Positions 36,374-44,653 of a stretch of DNA of 53,686 bases are shown in pieces (positions within the stretch are counted from its first letter, which is position 1; every line of letters starts with the position of its first letter). The notes under the pieces were generated by a model that worked only from the letters and a program-made list of their open reading frames with translations, searched no databases and was not told where the DNA came from. The stretch is from Vibrio thalassae. GTDB lineage: Bacteria > Pseudomonadota > Gammaproteobacteria > Enterobacterales > Vibrionaceae. The stretch lies in the NCBI RefSeq assembly GCF_900089835.1, contig NZ_OANU01000005.1, positions 1-53,686 of the forward strand, given 5' to 3'. The position numbers and the translations under genes were made by a program.

Positions 36374-37453
36374 CTATTGAGCGCTTGTTAGTACAGGTTG
36401 TCCGGGAACCACACGATGTAAGCCGCTGGCAATAATGGGCTCGCCATCGGCAAGGGAGCCATTGATAAAGGCGCGCTCGCTATCGGCATATAATACGTTA
36501 ACACTGCGGCGTTCCACCTTATTGTCGGTCCCAATGACATACACATTCCACACTCCCCGTAAACCATCAATCAGAGCAGTGAGTGGCACCCAGTAGCCAG
36601 ATTCATCCATCGTTTGCTCGAATGCCAGATAGACGAGCTCTCCCTCTAAAACCGGCGCATTTTCAGGGAATTGATAACGAAGTGATACACTGCGTGATTT
36701 AGTATCGACCATCGCTCCAGGATTGAGAAGTGTGACGTCATAATGAGTATTGGAAACTCGTACGTGAGGAGAAGCCAATTGAGTAATGCGCTCAAGCTGT
36801 TGAGATGGTATACCGATAAAGGCCTCTTTCCCAGCACTAGCGAGCAATACTAAGGTGGGGGTGCCAACGTTGACAACATCGCCAAGAGAGACACGTCGCT
36901 TAGCGATGACGCCTGAATAGGGAGCACGTATCGTCGACTTTTCTTGTTTGAGCTTATTCGCGTTCCATGCTGCTTGCAACCGTACAAGATTGGCTTGCAA
37001 TACCCCTTCTTGACTTGTGAGAGCGTCGATTTCCGCTTCTGCACTGAAGCCTTTCGATTTAAGAGACTGTTGACGTTTTAGGTTGGCTTTAACGAGCTTT
37101 AGCTGAGCGCGTACTTCATTGTTTTGCGCCTTTAGTTGGTTTGCTTCGGTAGCTAATAAGTCGGTATCAAGCTTAATCAGTGGTGCGCCTTTTTCTACCA
37201 CATTACCCACATCGACATATAACGCCTCTACTTTGCCCGACAATTCAAAGCCAAGATTCGCTTGTTGGCCGGATTTCACTGTACCAACATATTCTCTTTG
37301 AACCTTGTATGAAGGGTTTAAGCTGATTTTCGTGGTAGAAACGGTCAGAGGTTCGACGGCTTTCACTTCTTGTTGTTCTGATTTTTGACAACCTTGTAGC
37401 AAAATCAGAAGAGTTAGTGCTGATGCTTTTGTGATTAATTGCCCTATTTGCAT
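36374..37453 (-). CDS. RND periplasmic adaptor lipoprotein
   Basis: Membrane fusion protein linking the RND pump to an outer-membrane channel. The ATG at 37453 (QIGQLITKASALTL) has agga 8 bases upstream; earlier in-frame starts exist to 37474. The 359 residues begin with a lipoprotein signal ending LILLQGC, so it is lipid-anchored. A lipoyl half-domain (NLGFELSGKVEALYVDVGNVV), a helical hairpin (about 95-165), the second lipoyl half (IRAPYSGVIAKRRVSLGDVV) and a beta-barrel follow. It is the first gene of the efflux operon and is directly downstream of a strong palindromic operator. Confidence 0.93.
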   Translation of the reverse strand: MQIGQLITKASALTLLILLQGCQKSEQQEVKAVEPLTVSTTKISLNPSYKVQREYVGTVKSGQQANLGFELSGKVEALYVDVGNVVEKGAPLIKLDTDLLATEANQLKAQNNEVRAQLKLVKANLKRQQSLKSKGFSAEAEIDALTSQEGVLQANLVRLQAAWNANKLKQEKSTIRAPYSGVIAKRRVSLGDVVNVGTPTLVLLASAGKEAFIGIPSQQLERITQLASPHVRVSNTHYDVTLLNPGAMVDTKSRSVSLRYQFPENAPVLEGELVYLAFEQTMDESGYWVPLTALIDGLRGVWNVYVIGTDNKVERRSVNVLYADSERAFINGSLADGEPIIASGLHRVVPGQPVLTSAQ

Positions 37454-37499
37454 CATTAACATCCTATAAAACACACTTAATTGGTCATAGAATAATCAC

Positions 37500-37526
37500 A
37501 ATCAAACTGGACTGTCTAGTTTGATT
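37500..37526. promoter_or_regulatory. TetR operator between tetR-type gene and efflux operon
   Basis: A 27-base palindrome with arms aatcaaactggac and gtctagtttgatt around a central T. Thirteen base pairs match apart from one G-T mismatch. It lies in the 119-base divergent gap and so can repress both promoters. Size and symmetry fit binding of two TetR-family dimers. Confidence 0.85.
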
Positions 37527-37572
37527 ATGTTAATTATTGGTTATTCCAAAGGTTGCTAACGGTATTGTGAGC

Positions 37573-38166
37573 ATGATCCACAAAAGTGAGCAGAAGAGAC
37601 TGCAAATATTGAAAGCGGCGGGGCAGCTGTTTTGTCAGCACGGCTATAAGGTGAGTATGGATCAAATCGCCAAACTGGCCGATGTCTCAAAGCAAACCGT
37701 CTATTCTCATTTCAAAACGAAAGACCAGCTATTCGAAACCTGCATTCAATATCGATGTGAGCAGCGGGCGATCGATGAATCGACGCTCAGCTTGGAGAGC
37801 CCGATTAAATCAACGTTGGTGGAATTTGGCGTACGCTTTCAAAACATGCATCTTGAGGACCAAGTACTGCAAACGTTTCGAAATGCTGTTGGTCAGGTCC
37901 AGTCGCATCCTAAAATCTCTGCGCTTTATCTCAAGTCTGGGCCCGAAAAGACGCTACATGTTCTGGCTAACTACCTTCAACGCCACCACGAAAAAGGCAC
38001 GATTTGTCTCCCTAATCATTCGGAAAATGCGGCGATGCAGCTGTTGTTGATGTTTCACGGCAAAGCCACCTATTGGGCATTTTTGGGCGAAGATAGCACG
38101 CAAACCGAAGCACAGCGCAAACAATACATAGAAGAGTGCGTTAGCTTGTTTCTTGCCAATTGTTAA
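37573..38166 (+). CDS. TetR-family repressor of the RND efflux operon
   Basis: Ligand-responsive DNA-binding protein. From ATG 37573 it has 197 residues. The N-terminal helix-turn-helix reads ILKAAGQLFCQHGYKVSMDQ then IAKLADVSKQTVYSHFKTKDQL, a textbook TetR domain. The C-terminal part (about 60-197) is the ligand and dimerisation domain of AefR/AcrR type. The gene is divergent from the adaptor-RND operon with a near-perfect palindrome between them, so local repression is expected. Its 3' end overlaps the convergent lysR-type gene by 26 bases. Confidence 0.9.
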   Translation: MIHKSEQKRLQILKAAGQLFCQHGYKVSMDQIAKLADVSKQTVYSHFKTKDQLFETCIQYRCEQRAIDESTLSLESPIKSTLVEFGVRFQNMHLEDQVLQTFRNAVGQVQSHPKISALYLKSGPEKTLHVLANYLQRHHEKGTICLPNHSENAAMQLLLMFHGKATYWAFLGEDSTQTEAQRKQYIEECVSLFLANC

Positions 38167-39145
38167 CCGATGCTAAGTGGTGATGGGCATTTTCAGTCTT
38201 ACGCTGCTGAAAGATCTGGGTAATTGAGTCATTAAGCCAATTGACCAATGCACTATTTTGGTGGCGAGTGTGAAAATAGGACAGTGCAGGGTACTGTGCT
38301 TCTGGTAACACTTGGTCAGGACTTAACATGGCCAAGTTGGGGTAATTATGTATTGGGAAGCAGTTTGTCGTTCCCATAAACATGTCTGATTGCTGTACGA
38401 CATCGATAAGAGCAACTGGGTATTCAGAACTAAATCCTACTTCAAGTGGATACCCTAACCGTTTAAATATTTCAACGGTCGGACTGGTGTACTTGCTGTA
38501 GTTACTAACGATGAGCCTTGCTAACGGGTACTTTGACATAGATTCAACCGTGACCTTTTGTCTCGTAATTGGGTGCTCCTTTCTAACTAGCAGACAGGCA
38601 TCAATATCCCCAATGGTCCTTTTTTCCATAAAAGGGTAGCGGTCGGTTAGCTCTGCATTAATACCCAATAATATGTCTCCTTTCTCGATAGCCGTTACGG
38701 TTTGATCATTCCATGAGGCGATATGGATTTTTAGGCCTGGAGCATGTTCACGAAAATAGCGGTATAACTCACCGGAAATAGAGAACACAAAACTTGAGGA
38801 GAGTGCGATCGTAATGTCTTGGTCTAGCTGAGTAGGGTCAAAAACATCAGTGTCATTGACGACATTCTCAATATCGTAAAGTAGCGGCAGCAACGAGTTG
38901 GATAGCTGCTCAGAAAACGGCGTTGGAGATAAACCTGATTTCACTTTAACGAATAATGGATCATCGAATTGATGACGAAGTTTTTGCAGGGACTGACTGA
39001 CGGCCGGTTGAGAGACATACAGTCTTTGCGCCGCTTTGCGCATATTTTTCTCTTCGTAGAGTACCTTAAAGACGCGAAGAAGATTTAGGTCGAGGTTTGC
39101 AAAGCGGTTTTTAGCCACAGGGTTACTCTGTTTTGTGAATGGCAT
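38141..39145 (-). CDS. LysR-family transcriptional regulator
   Basis: DNA-binding regulator of 334 residues. I use ATG 39145; the longer frame to 39202 starts inside the terminator of the upstream gene. The winged helix-turn-helix spans about residues 15-75 (LDLNLLRVFKVLYEEKNMRKA, AAQRLYVSQPAVSQSLQKLR). The effector domain follows (about 100-320) with IALSSSFVFSISGELY and DILLGINAELTDRYPF. The N-terminal style resembles LeuO/NodD-type regulators. The target is not evident. It overlaps tetR tail to tail. Confidence 0.87.
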   Translation of the reverse strand: MPFTKQSNPVAKNRFANLDLNLLRVFKVLYEEKNMRKAAQRLYVSQPAVSQSLQKLRHQFDDPLFVKVKSGLSPTPFSEQLSNSLLPLLYDIENVVNDTDVFDPTQLDQDITIALSSSFVFSISGELYRYFREHAPGLKIHIASWNDQTVTAIEKGDILLGINAELTDRYPFMEKRTIGDIDACLLVRKEHPITRQKVTVESMSKYPLARLIVSNYSKYTSPTVEIFKRLGYPLEVGFSSEYPVALIDVVQQSDMFMGTTNCFPIHNYPNLAMLSPDQVLPEAQYPALSYFHTRHQNSALVNWLNDSITQIFQQRKTENAHHHLASVNNWQETS

Positions 39146-39177
39146 GGAAATGGTAGCACTCTCCAAGTTAGAAGTAA

Positions 39178-39206
39178 GTAAAAAGCCAATGTGAGACCAC
39201 ATTGGC
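39178..39206 (-). terminator. terminator after the outer-membrane barrel gene
   Basis: Perfect 10-bp stem agccaatgtg / cacattggct with a four-base loop and a T-run on the minus strand. It separates the barrel gene from lysR and rules out the longer LysR start. Confidence 0.85.
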
Positions 39207-39242
39207 TGAAATAAGTGGCTTAACTAACTGTTATTTAATAGG

Positions 39243-39782
39243 TTAGAATTTGTAACCAATCGTGAATGATAGGTAGTCTGCGTCAAGGTCACCGTACATT
39301 GGCAAATCAAAGCGAAGGTCTGCGTAAAGGCCCATGTCAAGTTCACCACGCACGCCTGCGCCGAGATAGATGCTTGAGTCATTACCAGTTATCTTGCCAT
39401 AGTCTGATGTGTTGACTTCGTCACCAAGGAAAGCAAGCCCGAGCACACCGTAAGGTTTGATCCATGCTTGGCCGAGGTCAAACGCATAACCAATATCAGT
39501 ATCAATTTTAAAAGTACGTGCTTTGTAGTCTAACTTTTCTTTGTAATCAGGAATATAAACATCATCTTGGTTCCATGCATAAGAGACATTAATACCGAAG
39601 ATTTGGTTGAAGTCATAACCGTATTCAACCTTGACGCCGGTTCCTAAGTTCCAGCTTCCTTCTGTATCACTAAACTTCAAATTTGAAGCACCGATGCCCA
39701 CACGGTGACCACTAAAATCGGTATTGGCAAATGCACCGGTTGAGAGTGCTGCGATAGCGGTGGCAAGAACTAACTTTTTCAT
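39243..39782 (-). CDS. small outer-membrane beta-barrel protein (OmpX/opacity-type)
   Basis: Predicted eight-stranded outer-membrane barrel, 179 residues. A signal peptide (about 1-19, ending GAFA) is followed by alternating amphipathic strands such as VGIGASNLKF, VKVEYGYDF and WIKPYGVLGLAFLG. The C-terminus ends FTIGYKF, with the terminal Phe required for barrel insertion. It resembles the OmpX/Ail and OmpA-like transmembrane group (OMP_b-brl). Role not deducible; adhesion or envelope stability is usual for the class. It has its own terminator, and the gap to 40001 holds its promoter. Confidence 0.85.
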   Translation of the reverse strand: MKKLVLATAIAALSTGAFANTDFSGHRVGIGASNLKFSDTEGSWNLGTGVKVEYGYDFNQIFGINVSYAWNQDDVYIPDYKEKLDYKARTFKIDTDIGYAFDLGQAWIKPYGVLGLAFLGDEVNTSDYGKITGNDSSIYLGAGVRGELDMGLYADLRFDLPMYGDLDADYLSFTIGYKF

Positions 39783-40001
39783 TACTAACCCTTTATTGTC
39801 AAAAGCGACCCTGCTTATGGTTTACATTCCGTGCTCTGTTTCGATGAGGGCTAGTGTAATGATTGGTGCAAAAGACACTAATCATCAGTCATTAATACTC
39901 TGATAATTTCTGCTTATGACCTGGCAATTAAATAGTTGTTGACCTCAACTTAACTTGAGGAACTAGGCTAATCTCCAATCGCTAACAGTAGGAGCAACAC
40001 A

Positions 40002-40430
40002 ATGAATGGATATATCGAACACGCCAACATTACCCTAGTTAATCCCCAAAAAACCATCGGTTTCTTATTAGCAGCGTTGCCTAATTGGCGCATCAGAGGT
40101 CAAGGAAAAATGGCTGAGTGGTTTGGCAAAGAAGTGGAATGGTTTCATGTTGGTGATGACCAATCGTATATTGCCCTTCAGTCGGGAGGTGAGAGCCGAA
40201 TAGGGGATTGGAACTGCCATTGGACGGGCGTAAAACACATTGGAATCGTCGTCGATGATCTGAATAACACCGTCGAACGTCTAAAAACAGCAGGTTATGA
40301 ACTGGATCATTGGGGTGGCGATCACCCACATCGTCGTAGTGCTTATTATATGGAGGAACACAATATGCAGTTCGAGTTTGTGGAATATTTCTCAACGCAT
40401 CATTCAGAGCGAAATGACTATAGCATTTAA
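40002..40430 (+). CDS. VOC-superfamily (glyoxalase-like) protein
   Basis: A 142-residue protein of the vicinal-oxygen-chelate fold with two beta-alpha-beta-beta-beta repeats. The first runs from YIEHANITLVNPQKTIGFL, and the second from GVKHIGIVVDDLNNTVERL to HNMQFEFVEYF. Possible metal ligands are the His in EHANI, Glu in KEVEWFHV, His in VKHIGIVV and Glu in FEFVEY. The reaction is unknown; glyoxalase, dioxygenase or binding roles are all possible. A ribosome site (taggagca) precedes the ATG. It stands alone. Confidence 0.82.
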   Translation: MNGYIEHANITLVNPQKTIGFLLAALPNWRIRGQGKMAEWFGKEVEWFHVGDDQSYIALQSGGESRIGDWNCHWTGVKHIGIVVDDLNNTVERLKTAGYELDHWGGDHPHRRSAYYMEEHNMQFEFVEYFSTHHSERNDYSI

Positions 40431-40634
40431 TTCCGTTCTATGAATCTTCTTCATAGAGTTTAAAAGACGGTAGTTTCTCATTAACTTGTTGATAGCATTA
40501 AGTTTAATTAAGTTATCTATTAATTCACGATAGATGATGTGGTTACCGTTGGGCTTGGCGAATAGTTGTGATTTGCTGAGGGTGACAACCTGAATTAACG
40601 TGTCGTTTATCAATGTGAGACATGAGAACCTGTT

Positions 40635-40805
40635 ATGACAGATAAGAAAGACACGACGAGTGATGTGGAGAAACAGCGTCAAGAATTGATGGCGAGATTG
40701 AAAGGTGCCCAAAATCAGATGAAAGGCTCAGGGTCTGATAAGAGCAACGCATCCGGATTTCTGGATATGATGATCAAAAGTACGGGAACTTTTGAAAAGC
40801 AATAG
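40635..40805 (+). CDS. small hydrophilic protein, 56 residues
   Basis: Short ORF with a clean frame from ATG to TAG, followed within 10 bases by a hairpin. The product is charged and helical: TDKKDTTSDVEKQRQELMAR, then LKGAQNQMKG and a tail SGFLDMMIKSTGTFEKQ. I do not recognise a family. The regular coiled-coil-like start and terminator placement favour a real small protein. The ribosome site is weak (tgagaacc). Confidence 0.55.
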   Translation: MTDKKDTTSDVEKQRQELMARLKGAQNQMKGSGSDKSNASGFLDMMIKSTGTFEKQ

Positions 40806-40814
40806 TGACAATAA

Positions 40815-40840
40815 TAAGCCCAAACGTTAGTTTGGGCTTA
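40815..40840. terminator. hairpin between the small ORF and the ABM gene
   Basis: Perfect 11-bp stem taagcccaaac / gtttgggctta. The minus-strand side is followed by a T-rich stretch, so it may serve both convergent genes. Confidence 0.7.
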
Positions 40841-40884
40841 GCGGAAATTTGAGCATGAGTGTTTAGCTAACGCCGTAATATGAT

Positions 40885-41175
40885 CTAGCCAATCTGTGTC
40901 ATTTCGTTGAGAGTGAAGCTTTCAACCGCATCTTCGGTTGCCGATTTATATTGAGTCAGATGCTGCGCCGCTAAATGTGCCATCAATAACTCACGAGACT
41001 CCCAGTTCTCATAAAACATGAAATGCGCTTGATTTTCATTATCTTGGTGAAGATCGTAGTTGATACACCCTTCTTCTCTACGCGTGATTTCAATGAGTTT
41101 GAGTAGCTCTGTTTTCACAAGTTCAATGTGGTCAGGCTTTGCGATGATGTTAGCGACGATAGTCAGCTTTGCCAT
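40885..41175 (-). CDS. antibiotic-biosynthesis-monooxygenase-domain protein (YgiN-like)
   Basis: Small dimeric ferredoxin-like fold (ABM) protein of 96 residues. The start LTIVANIIAKPDHIELVKTE, the central EEGCINYDLHQDNEN and FMFYENWESRELLMAHLAA match the ABM/YgiN pattern, in which the Tyr and Trp-containing strands form the active cleft. Members act as quinol monooxygenases or in handling reactive compounds; no specific substrate can be named. A good ribosome site (acgagga) precedes the ATG. It is transcribed alone. Confidence 0.87.
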   Translation of the reverse strand: MAKLTIVANIIAKPDHIELVKTELLKLIEITRREEGCINYDLHQDNENQAHFMFYENWESRELLMAHLAAQHLTQYKSATEDAVESFTLNEMTQIG

Positions 41176-41373
41176 GGTAATTCCTCGTTAAAATGGATCT
41201 GCTAGTCATGATGGGATAACGCTATTCTATCTTGGCTGAAACAAAACAAAAATAATGAGAGGTTTGAAAGATCATCAAATCATGGTTGATAATCTTGATG
41301 CGTCCATTATTCGATTGCAGGTCACTCGCCTGTTCATTGGCACACATGAACTCAGGCGAGTGGTTACGTTGGA

Positions 41374-41808
41374 TTAAAGAGGCGCGACTAGCTTTTGTAA
41401 AATAGCTATAAGTGTACGCTGTTCTTCCTTTTCAAGACCTGAGAGTAAATCCTGATTAATTTCAACAGGAAGATGAATGACATCTTCTTTTAACGCATGT
41501 CCTTTTTCTGTTAAAAAGATGCGAAATGAACGGCGGCTTTCTGGATCAGCCCGTCGCTCAACCAGGTCCAGCGCTTCTAATTTATCGAGCGTTCGAGTCG
41601 TCGTGGAGCTTTCAACCTTCGACATTTGGGCGATTTCTCGTTGAGTCATCCCCTCTTTTTCCCATAAGCACATCAGAGTGGGCCAGAGCGCGAGCGTGAG
41701 TCCCTTTTCTCTTAATCGTTTATCAAACTCTTTTGCAGCGTGATTGGCCGCAACATTTAGCAACCAACCAAAGCTGGATTGACGATCAAATTCATTGTTC
41801 ATGTTCAT
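41374..41808 (-). CDS. MarR-family regulator
   Basis: Winged-helix repressor, 144 residues. Helices and wing read LALWPTLMCLWEKEGMTQRE, IAQMSKVESSTTTRTLDKLE and LVERRADPESRRSFRIFLTEKG, the canonical MarR DNA-binding region. Its start overlaps the cytochrome b561 stop by 4 bases (ATGA), so it is co-translated with it. The divergent promoter region upstream of that operon contains an inverted repeat with 16-base arms, the likely binding site. No conserved Cys of the OhrR type is seen, so the signal is unknown. Confidence 0.9.
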   Translation of the reverse strand: MNMNNEFDRQSSFGWLLNVAANHAAKEFDKRLREKGLTLALWPTLMCLWEKEGMTQREIAQMSKVESSTTTRTLDKLEALDLVERRADPESRRSFRIFLTEKGHALKEDVIHLPVEINQDLLSGLEKEEQRTLIAILQKLVAPL

Positions 41809-42443
41809 ACCATTGAAATAGCAACTATTGCCATCGTAACCAATATTGAGAAAATTAGCACTAACAAAGCTTTGACGTTGCTAGACAAAATGGGGGCATG
41901 AGCATCGCGATTCAATCGTTGATGTCCAGTGAACATCGCCATGACAAGGCTCTTCCCACCGAGCTTGTAGACAATAATAGCGCCAACATGAAGCGCGATA
42001 ATCATCGGCAGAATATCGGCTAAGACTATATGAAAGGTGCCTGCTACATCATAAAGTGATTCAGGTATTACGAAGCCGACGCTCTCCAAACCGTCAAAGA
42101 TTCCCGCTAAAAGCATGCCAGTAACGCATTGAAGAAAGAGTAATCCGAGCATTGTGACTACCATGAGCGCACCCAACGGATTGTGTCCAACGTAGGAAAT
42201 TGTTTTACCGAATACATATTGGACAATCGTTTTTGGATTTTTGAGGAAAGCACGGAACTGGCTACTTTCACTGCCGATAAACCCCCATATTACTCGCCAA
42301 ATCAATAGAGTGAATAATATCAATCCCAATTGAATATGAGGCCCTTGACCGTTAAAACCTGTGATGACAAGTCCTGAAAATACGATGGCTTGAACCCAGT
42401 GGTACAGTCGGGTTGCAAGATCCCATACTTTAACCTTTTGCAT
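41805..42443 (-). CDS. cytochrome b561-type membrane protein
   Basis: Diheme b-type cytochrome of the inner membrane (212 residues, four core helices plus a C-terminal helix). Haem-ligand His candidates are in TRLYHWVQAIVFSG (helix 1), DVAGTFHIVLADILP and IIALHVGAIIVYKL, matching the bacterial prokaryotic b561 / Ni-Fe-hydrogenase b-type family. It probably passes quinol electrons to a periplasmic partner. That partner is likely the cytochrome c' encoded divergently. It is the first gene of the operon with marR; a ribosome site (agaggat) is present. Confidence 0.88.
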   Translation of the reverse strand: MQKVKVWDLATRLYHWVQAIVFSGLVITGFNGQGPHIQLGLILFTLLIWRVIWGFIGSESSQFRAFLKNPKTIVQYVFGKTISYVGHNPLGALMVVTMLGLLFLQCVTGMLLAGIFDGLESVGFVIPESLYDVAGTFHIVLADILPMIIALHVGAIIVYKLGGKSLVMAMFTGHQRLNRDAHAPILSSNVKALLVLIFSILVTMAIVAISMV

Positions 42444-42474
42444 AATTTGATCCTCTAATCTTGAGTGGTTGACA

Positions 42475-42524
42475 TTAATTTACACAACAACTGTTGCGTA
42501 CGAAATATTTGTTGTGTAAATTAA
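42475..42524. promoter_or_regulatory. long inverted repeat in the b561-c' divergent promoter region
   Basis: Perfect 16-base arms ttaatttacacaacaa and ttgttgtgtaaattaa are separated by 18 bases. An extra ctgttg half-site lies inside. Both divergent genes start within about 40 bases, so the MarR-type protein of this operon is the obvious candidate to bind here. Confidence 0.75.
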
Positions 42525-42563
42525 ATGACATCCATAGAGACATACAAAACAGACGGAGGAATT

Positions 42564-43028
42564 ATGTTTATTCAGTATTCGAAGACCAAGTTAGTGCTGT
42601 TGCTCGCATTATCGACAAGCACTTCACCTTTGGCACTTTGTGCTCAGGATTCTAATGCGAAAGACATCATAGATGCGCGGCAAAAAGCCTTTAGCGACAT
42701 TGAGTCACAAACGAAAGTCGTAAAGAAAATACTTAATGGCAATGAAACCGATTGGTCAAATTTACTGGAAGCAAGCAACCAGCTTGTGGCGAGCAGCGAT
42801 GCGCTAAAGGGTGCATTTGTGTCAGGGACTCAAGTAGGAAGTAAAGCGAGAGAGAGCGTGTGGGGTAAGCCGGAAAAATTCAATCGCCTACTACAACAGA
42901 TGGAGGAGGGGTATCAGCAAGTGGCACTGGGTGCGCAAAAACAATCTACCGTGGAAATCGAGAAGGGTCTGAAGGCAGCGGAGTCTACATGTAAAAGTTG
43001 TCACCGCAGTTATCGTTCACGTTGGTAA
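42564..43028 (+). CDS. cytochrome c' family protein
   Basis: Periplasmic four-helix-bundle cytochrome with C-terminal haem attachment. ATG 42564 follows ggagga and gives 154 residues, with a signal peptide (about 1-26, ending ALCA). The haem site CKSCHRSYR lies ten residues from the C-terminus, and WSNLLEASNQLVASSDALKG is typical of the helical body. Cytochromes c' bind NO and CO and protect against nitrosative stress (family knowledge). The divergent b561/MarR operon suggests a regulated electron supply to it. Confidence 0.9.
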   Translation: MFIQYSKTKLVLLLALSTSTSPLALCAQDSNAKDIIDARQKAFSDIESQTKVVKKILNGNETDWSNLLEASNQLVASSDALKGAFVSGTQVGSKARESVWGKPEKFNRLLQQMEEGYQQVALGAQKQSTVEIEKGLKAAESTCKSCHRSYRSRW

Positions 43029-43058
43029 CAAATATCCGTTAAATACGAAGGTAAAGTC

Positions 43059-43733
43059 ATGAGAAAAATAATCAAAAATCTACTCGCTATCGGTGCACTT
43101 CTTTTGGGTACTGGTTCTGCTTATGCATATGATTATGGCGTTGAGCTAAAGTGGAGCACTGACGACATCGCACAAGTCCTTAATACGATGCCGGAACAAA
43201 GAGCCTCATTTAAGAAACTGGTGTAGAGTGGAAAAATCAAAGATATGTTTGTTGAAAACAGCAAAGTAGGTGGACAGAAAACGCAACTTTTGAAGTTCGT
43301 TATGGAAGCAGAGAACGAGCAATCGGTTCGCGAACAGTTAGCTAAATTACCTTTGTATCAACAAAAGTTGGTCACAATAAACCACGTTCAGCGGTTAGGC
43401 TCAAAGTGGTTAGACAATACACCGCAAGCGAATAACTTTGGGCTCACTTTCATCTGGAAGGCAGGGGTAGAACCCTTAGAAATTGACCGAGTACTGGGCA
43501 TCGATTTACAGCGAGTGATAGCGCTTAATCAAGTTGGTACTGTTACGTCCTCGTATATCGATACTCAGGATCTAGACAATGGTGTTGTACGACCTACATA
43601 CTTGGTGGCAGTACTTGCCAAAGATGCTGAGCAAGCCTTGGAAATGAGCAAACAATTTGAAGCAGTGACGATGGGCTACGCTGATGTGCAAGTCGAGCCT
43701 CTAGGTCACAAGTTGGACATGAGTCAGTTATAA
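43059..43733 (+). pseudogene. secreted protein with an in-frame TAG
   Basis: A frame starting at ATG 43059 encodes a signal peptide (RKIIKNLLAIGALLLGTG, then SAYAYDYG) and 55 codons. It meets TAG at 43224-43226 and continues open in the same frame to 43733 (DMFVENSKVGGQKTQLLKFV and onward). Without the TAG the product would be 224 residues. The downstream part has two similar halves resembling a ferredoxin-like dimeric alpha-beta barrel (YciI/muconolactone-isomerase-like); that is a weak assignment. A start at 43245 would lack a signal peptide. It sits 30 bases after the cytochrome c' gene, so co-expression is likely. Confidence 0.65.
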
Positions 43734-43841
43734 ATCAGAAAGCGCTGCAATTAAGTCTGTTGTGGCGCATGTCACTATTCCACTGTTATTCATAACCTTA
43801 TATTATTCAAAGAGTTTATTCAGATTGAGGTAGGATAAAAC

Positions 43842-44498
43842 ATGACGACTAAGTCACTTTTTCTATTTGATATGGATGGCGTACTCATCGAATCAGAGCC
43901 TTTTTGGCGTACAGCGCAGATTGAGGTACTAGCGAATTACGGGACGAGTGCGACGGTCGAAGACTGCATCGAGCATACCATGGGAAAACGACTTGATGAT
44001 ATCGCGGCAACATGGATTCAAATGTTTAACTTGACTGTGGATGCTAAGGTGCTGGAATCAGAGATAATGCAAAGAGTAGTTGCACTTGTCGAACAGGAAG
44101 GCGAGGCGATAGAGGGTATTCCGACACTGATCTCAGACTTGAAACAAAGAGACTTTCGCCTCGCTTTAGCCAGCTCTTCTGCTTATCCAATTATCCATGC
44201 GGTGACTGAAAAACTAGGCATACAGGACAGCTTTGACTTGATGTTAAGCGCAGAAGACGTACCAAATGGTAAGCCAGCTCCCGATGTTTATTTGGAAGTT
44301 TGTCAGCGATTAGATGTTCCAGTGGAGCAGGCATTCGCATTAGAAGACAGCCTAACAGGTGTGAAAGCCGCTGTTGCGGCGCAGCTAACCACCATTGCTA
44401 TGCCTTTTGAAAATAACCCTGCGTTTTCAATTGCGGATTGTGTCGTGGAGTCGGTGCAGGATGTAATAACAATGGTGGATAATCATGCCGTGGCATGA
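43842..44498 (+). CDS. hxpB: HAD-superfamily hexitol/2-deoxyglucose-6-phosphate phosphatase
   Basis: Cytoplasmic sugar-phosphate phosphatase, 218 residues. HAD motif I is LFDMDGVLIESEPFW, motif II is LALASSSAYPII near 105, motif III Lys is in NGKPAPDVYLE near 145, and motif IV is ALEDSLTGVKAA near 167. The MDGVLIESEPFW start and EDVPNGKPAPDVYL are the HxpB/YniC pattern. A ribosome site (gaggtagga) precedes the ATG. It ends in a hairpin. Confidence 0.88.
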   Translation: MTTKSLFLFDMDGVLIESEPFWRTAQIEVLANYGTSATVEDCIEHTMGKRLDDIAATWIQMFNLTVDAKVLESEIMQRVVALVEQEGEAIEGIPTLISDLKQRDFRLALASSSAYPIIHAVTEKLGIQDSFDLMLSAEDVPNGKPAPDVYLEVCQRLDVPVEQAFALEDSLTGVKAAVAAQLTTIAMPFENNPAFSIADCVVESVQDVITMVDNHAVA

Positions 44499-44523
44499 GA
44501 AAACGAGCCAATAGATGTAAAAA

Positions 44524-44549
44524 TGTGAGTTGCTAAGAGGCAACTCACA
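44524..44549 (+). terminator. hairpin after hxpB
   Basis: Perfect 10-bp stem tgtgagttgc / gcaactcaca with loop taagag. Confidence 0.65.
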
Positions 44550-44653
44550 GAAACTCTTACTTTTCTATATTTGTCATCACTTTATGTTCTTTAGATAACT
44601 GTTGGTGCACATTACCGCTTGGTCAGATAAGTGCCTCTAACGTACCTCATATA

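Noticed and set aside
38141..39202. Longer LysR start at 39202
   Set aside because: That start lies within the terminator hairpin of the upstream barrel gene; the ATG at 39145 fits the domain boundary better.
40404..40712. Minus-strand 102-codon ORF after the VOC gene
   Set aside because: It overlaps the VOC 3' end and the 56-residue ORF in antisense and has no domain or ribosome site.
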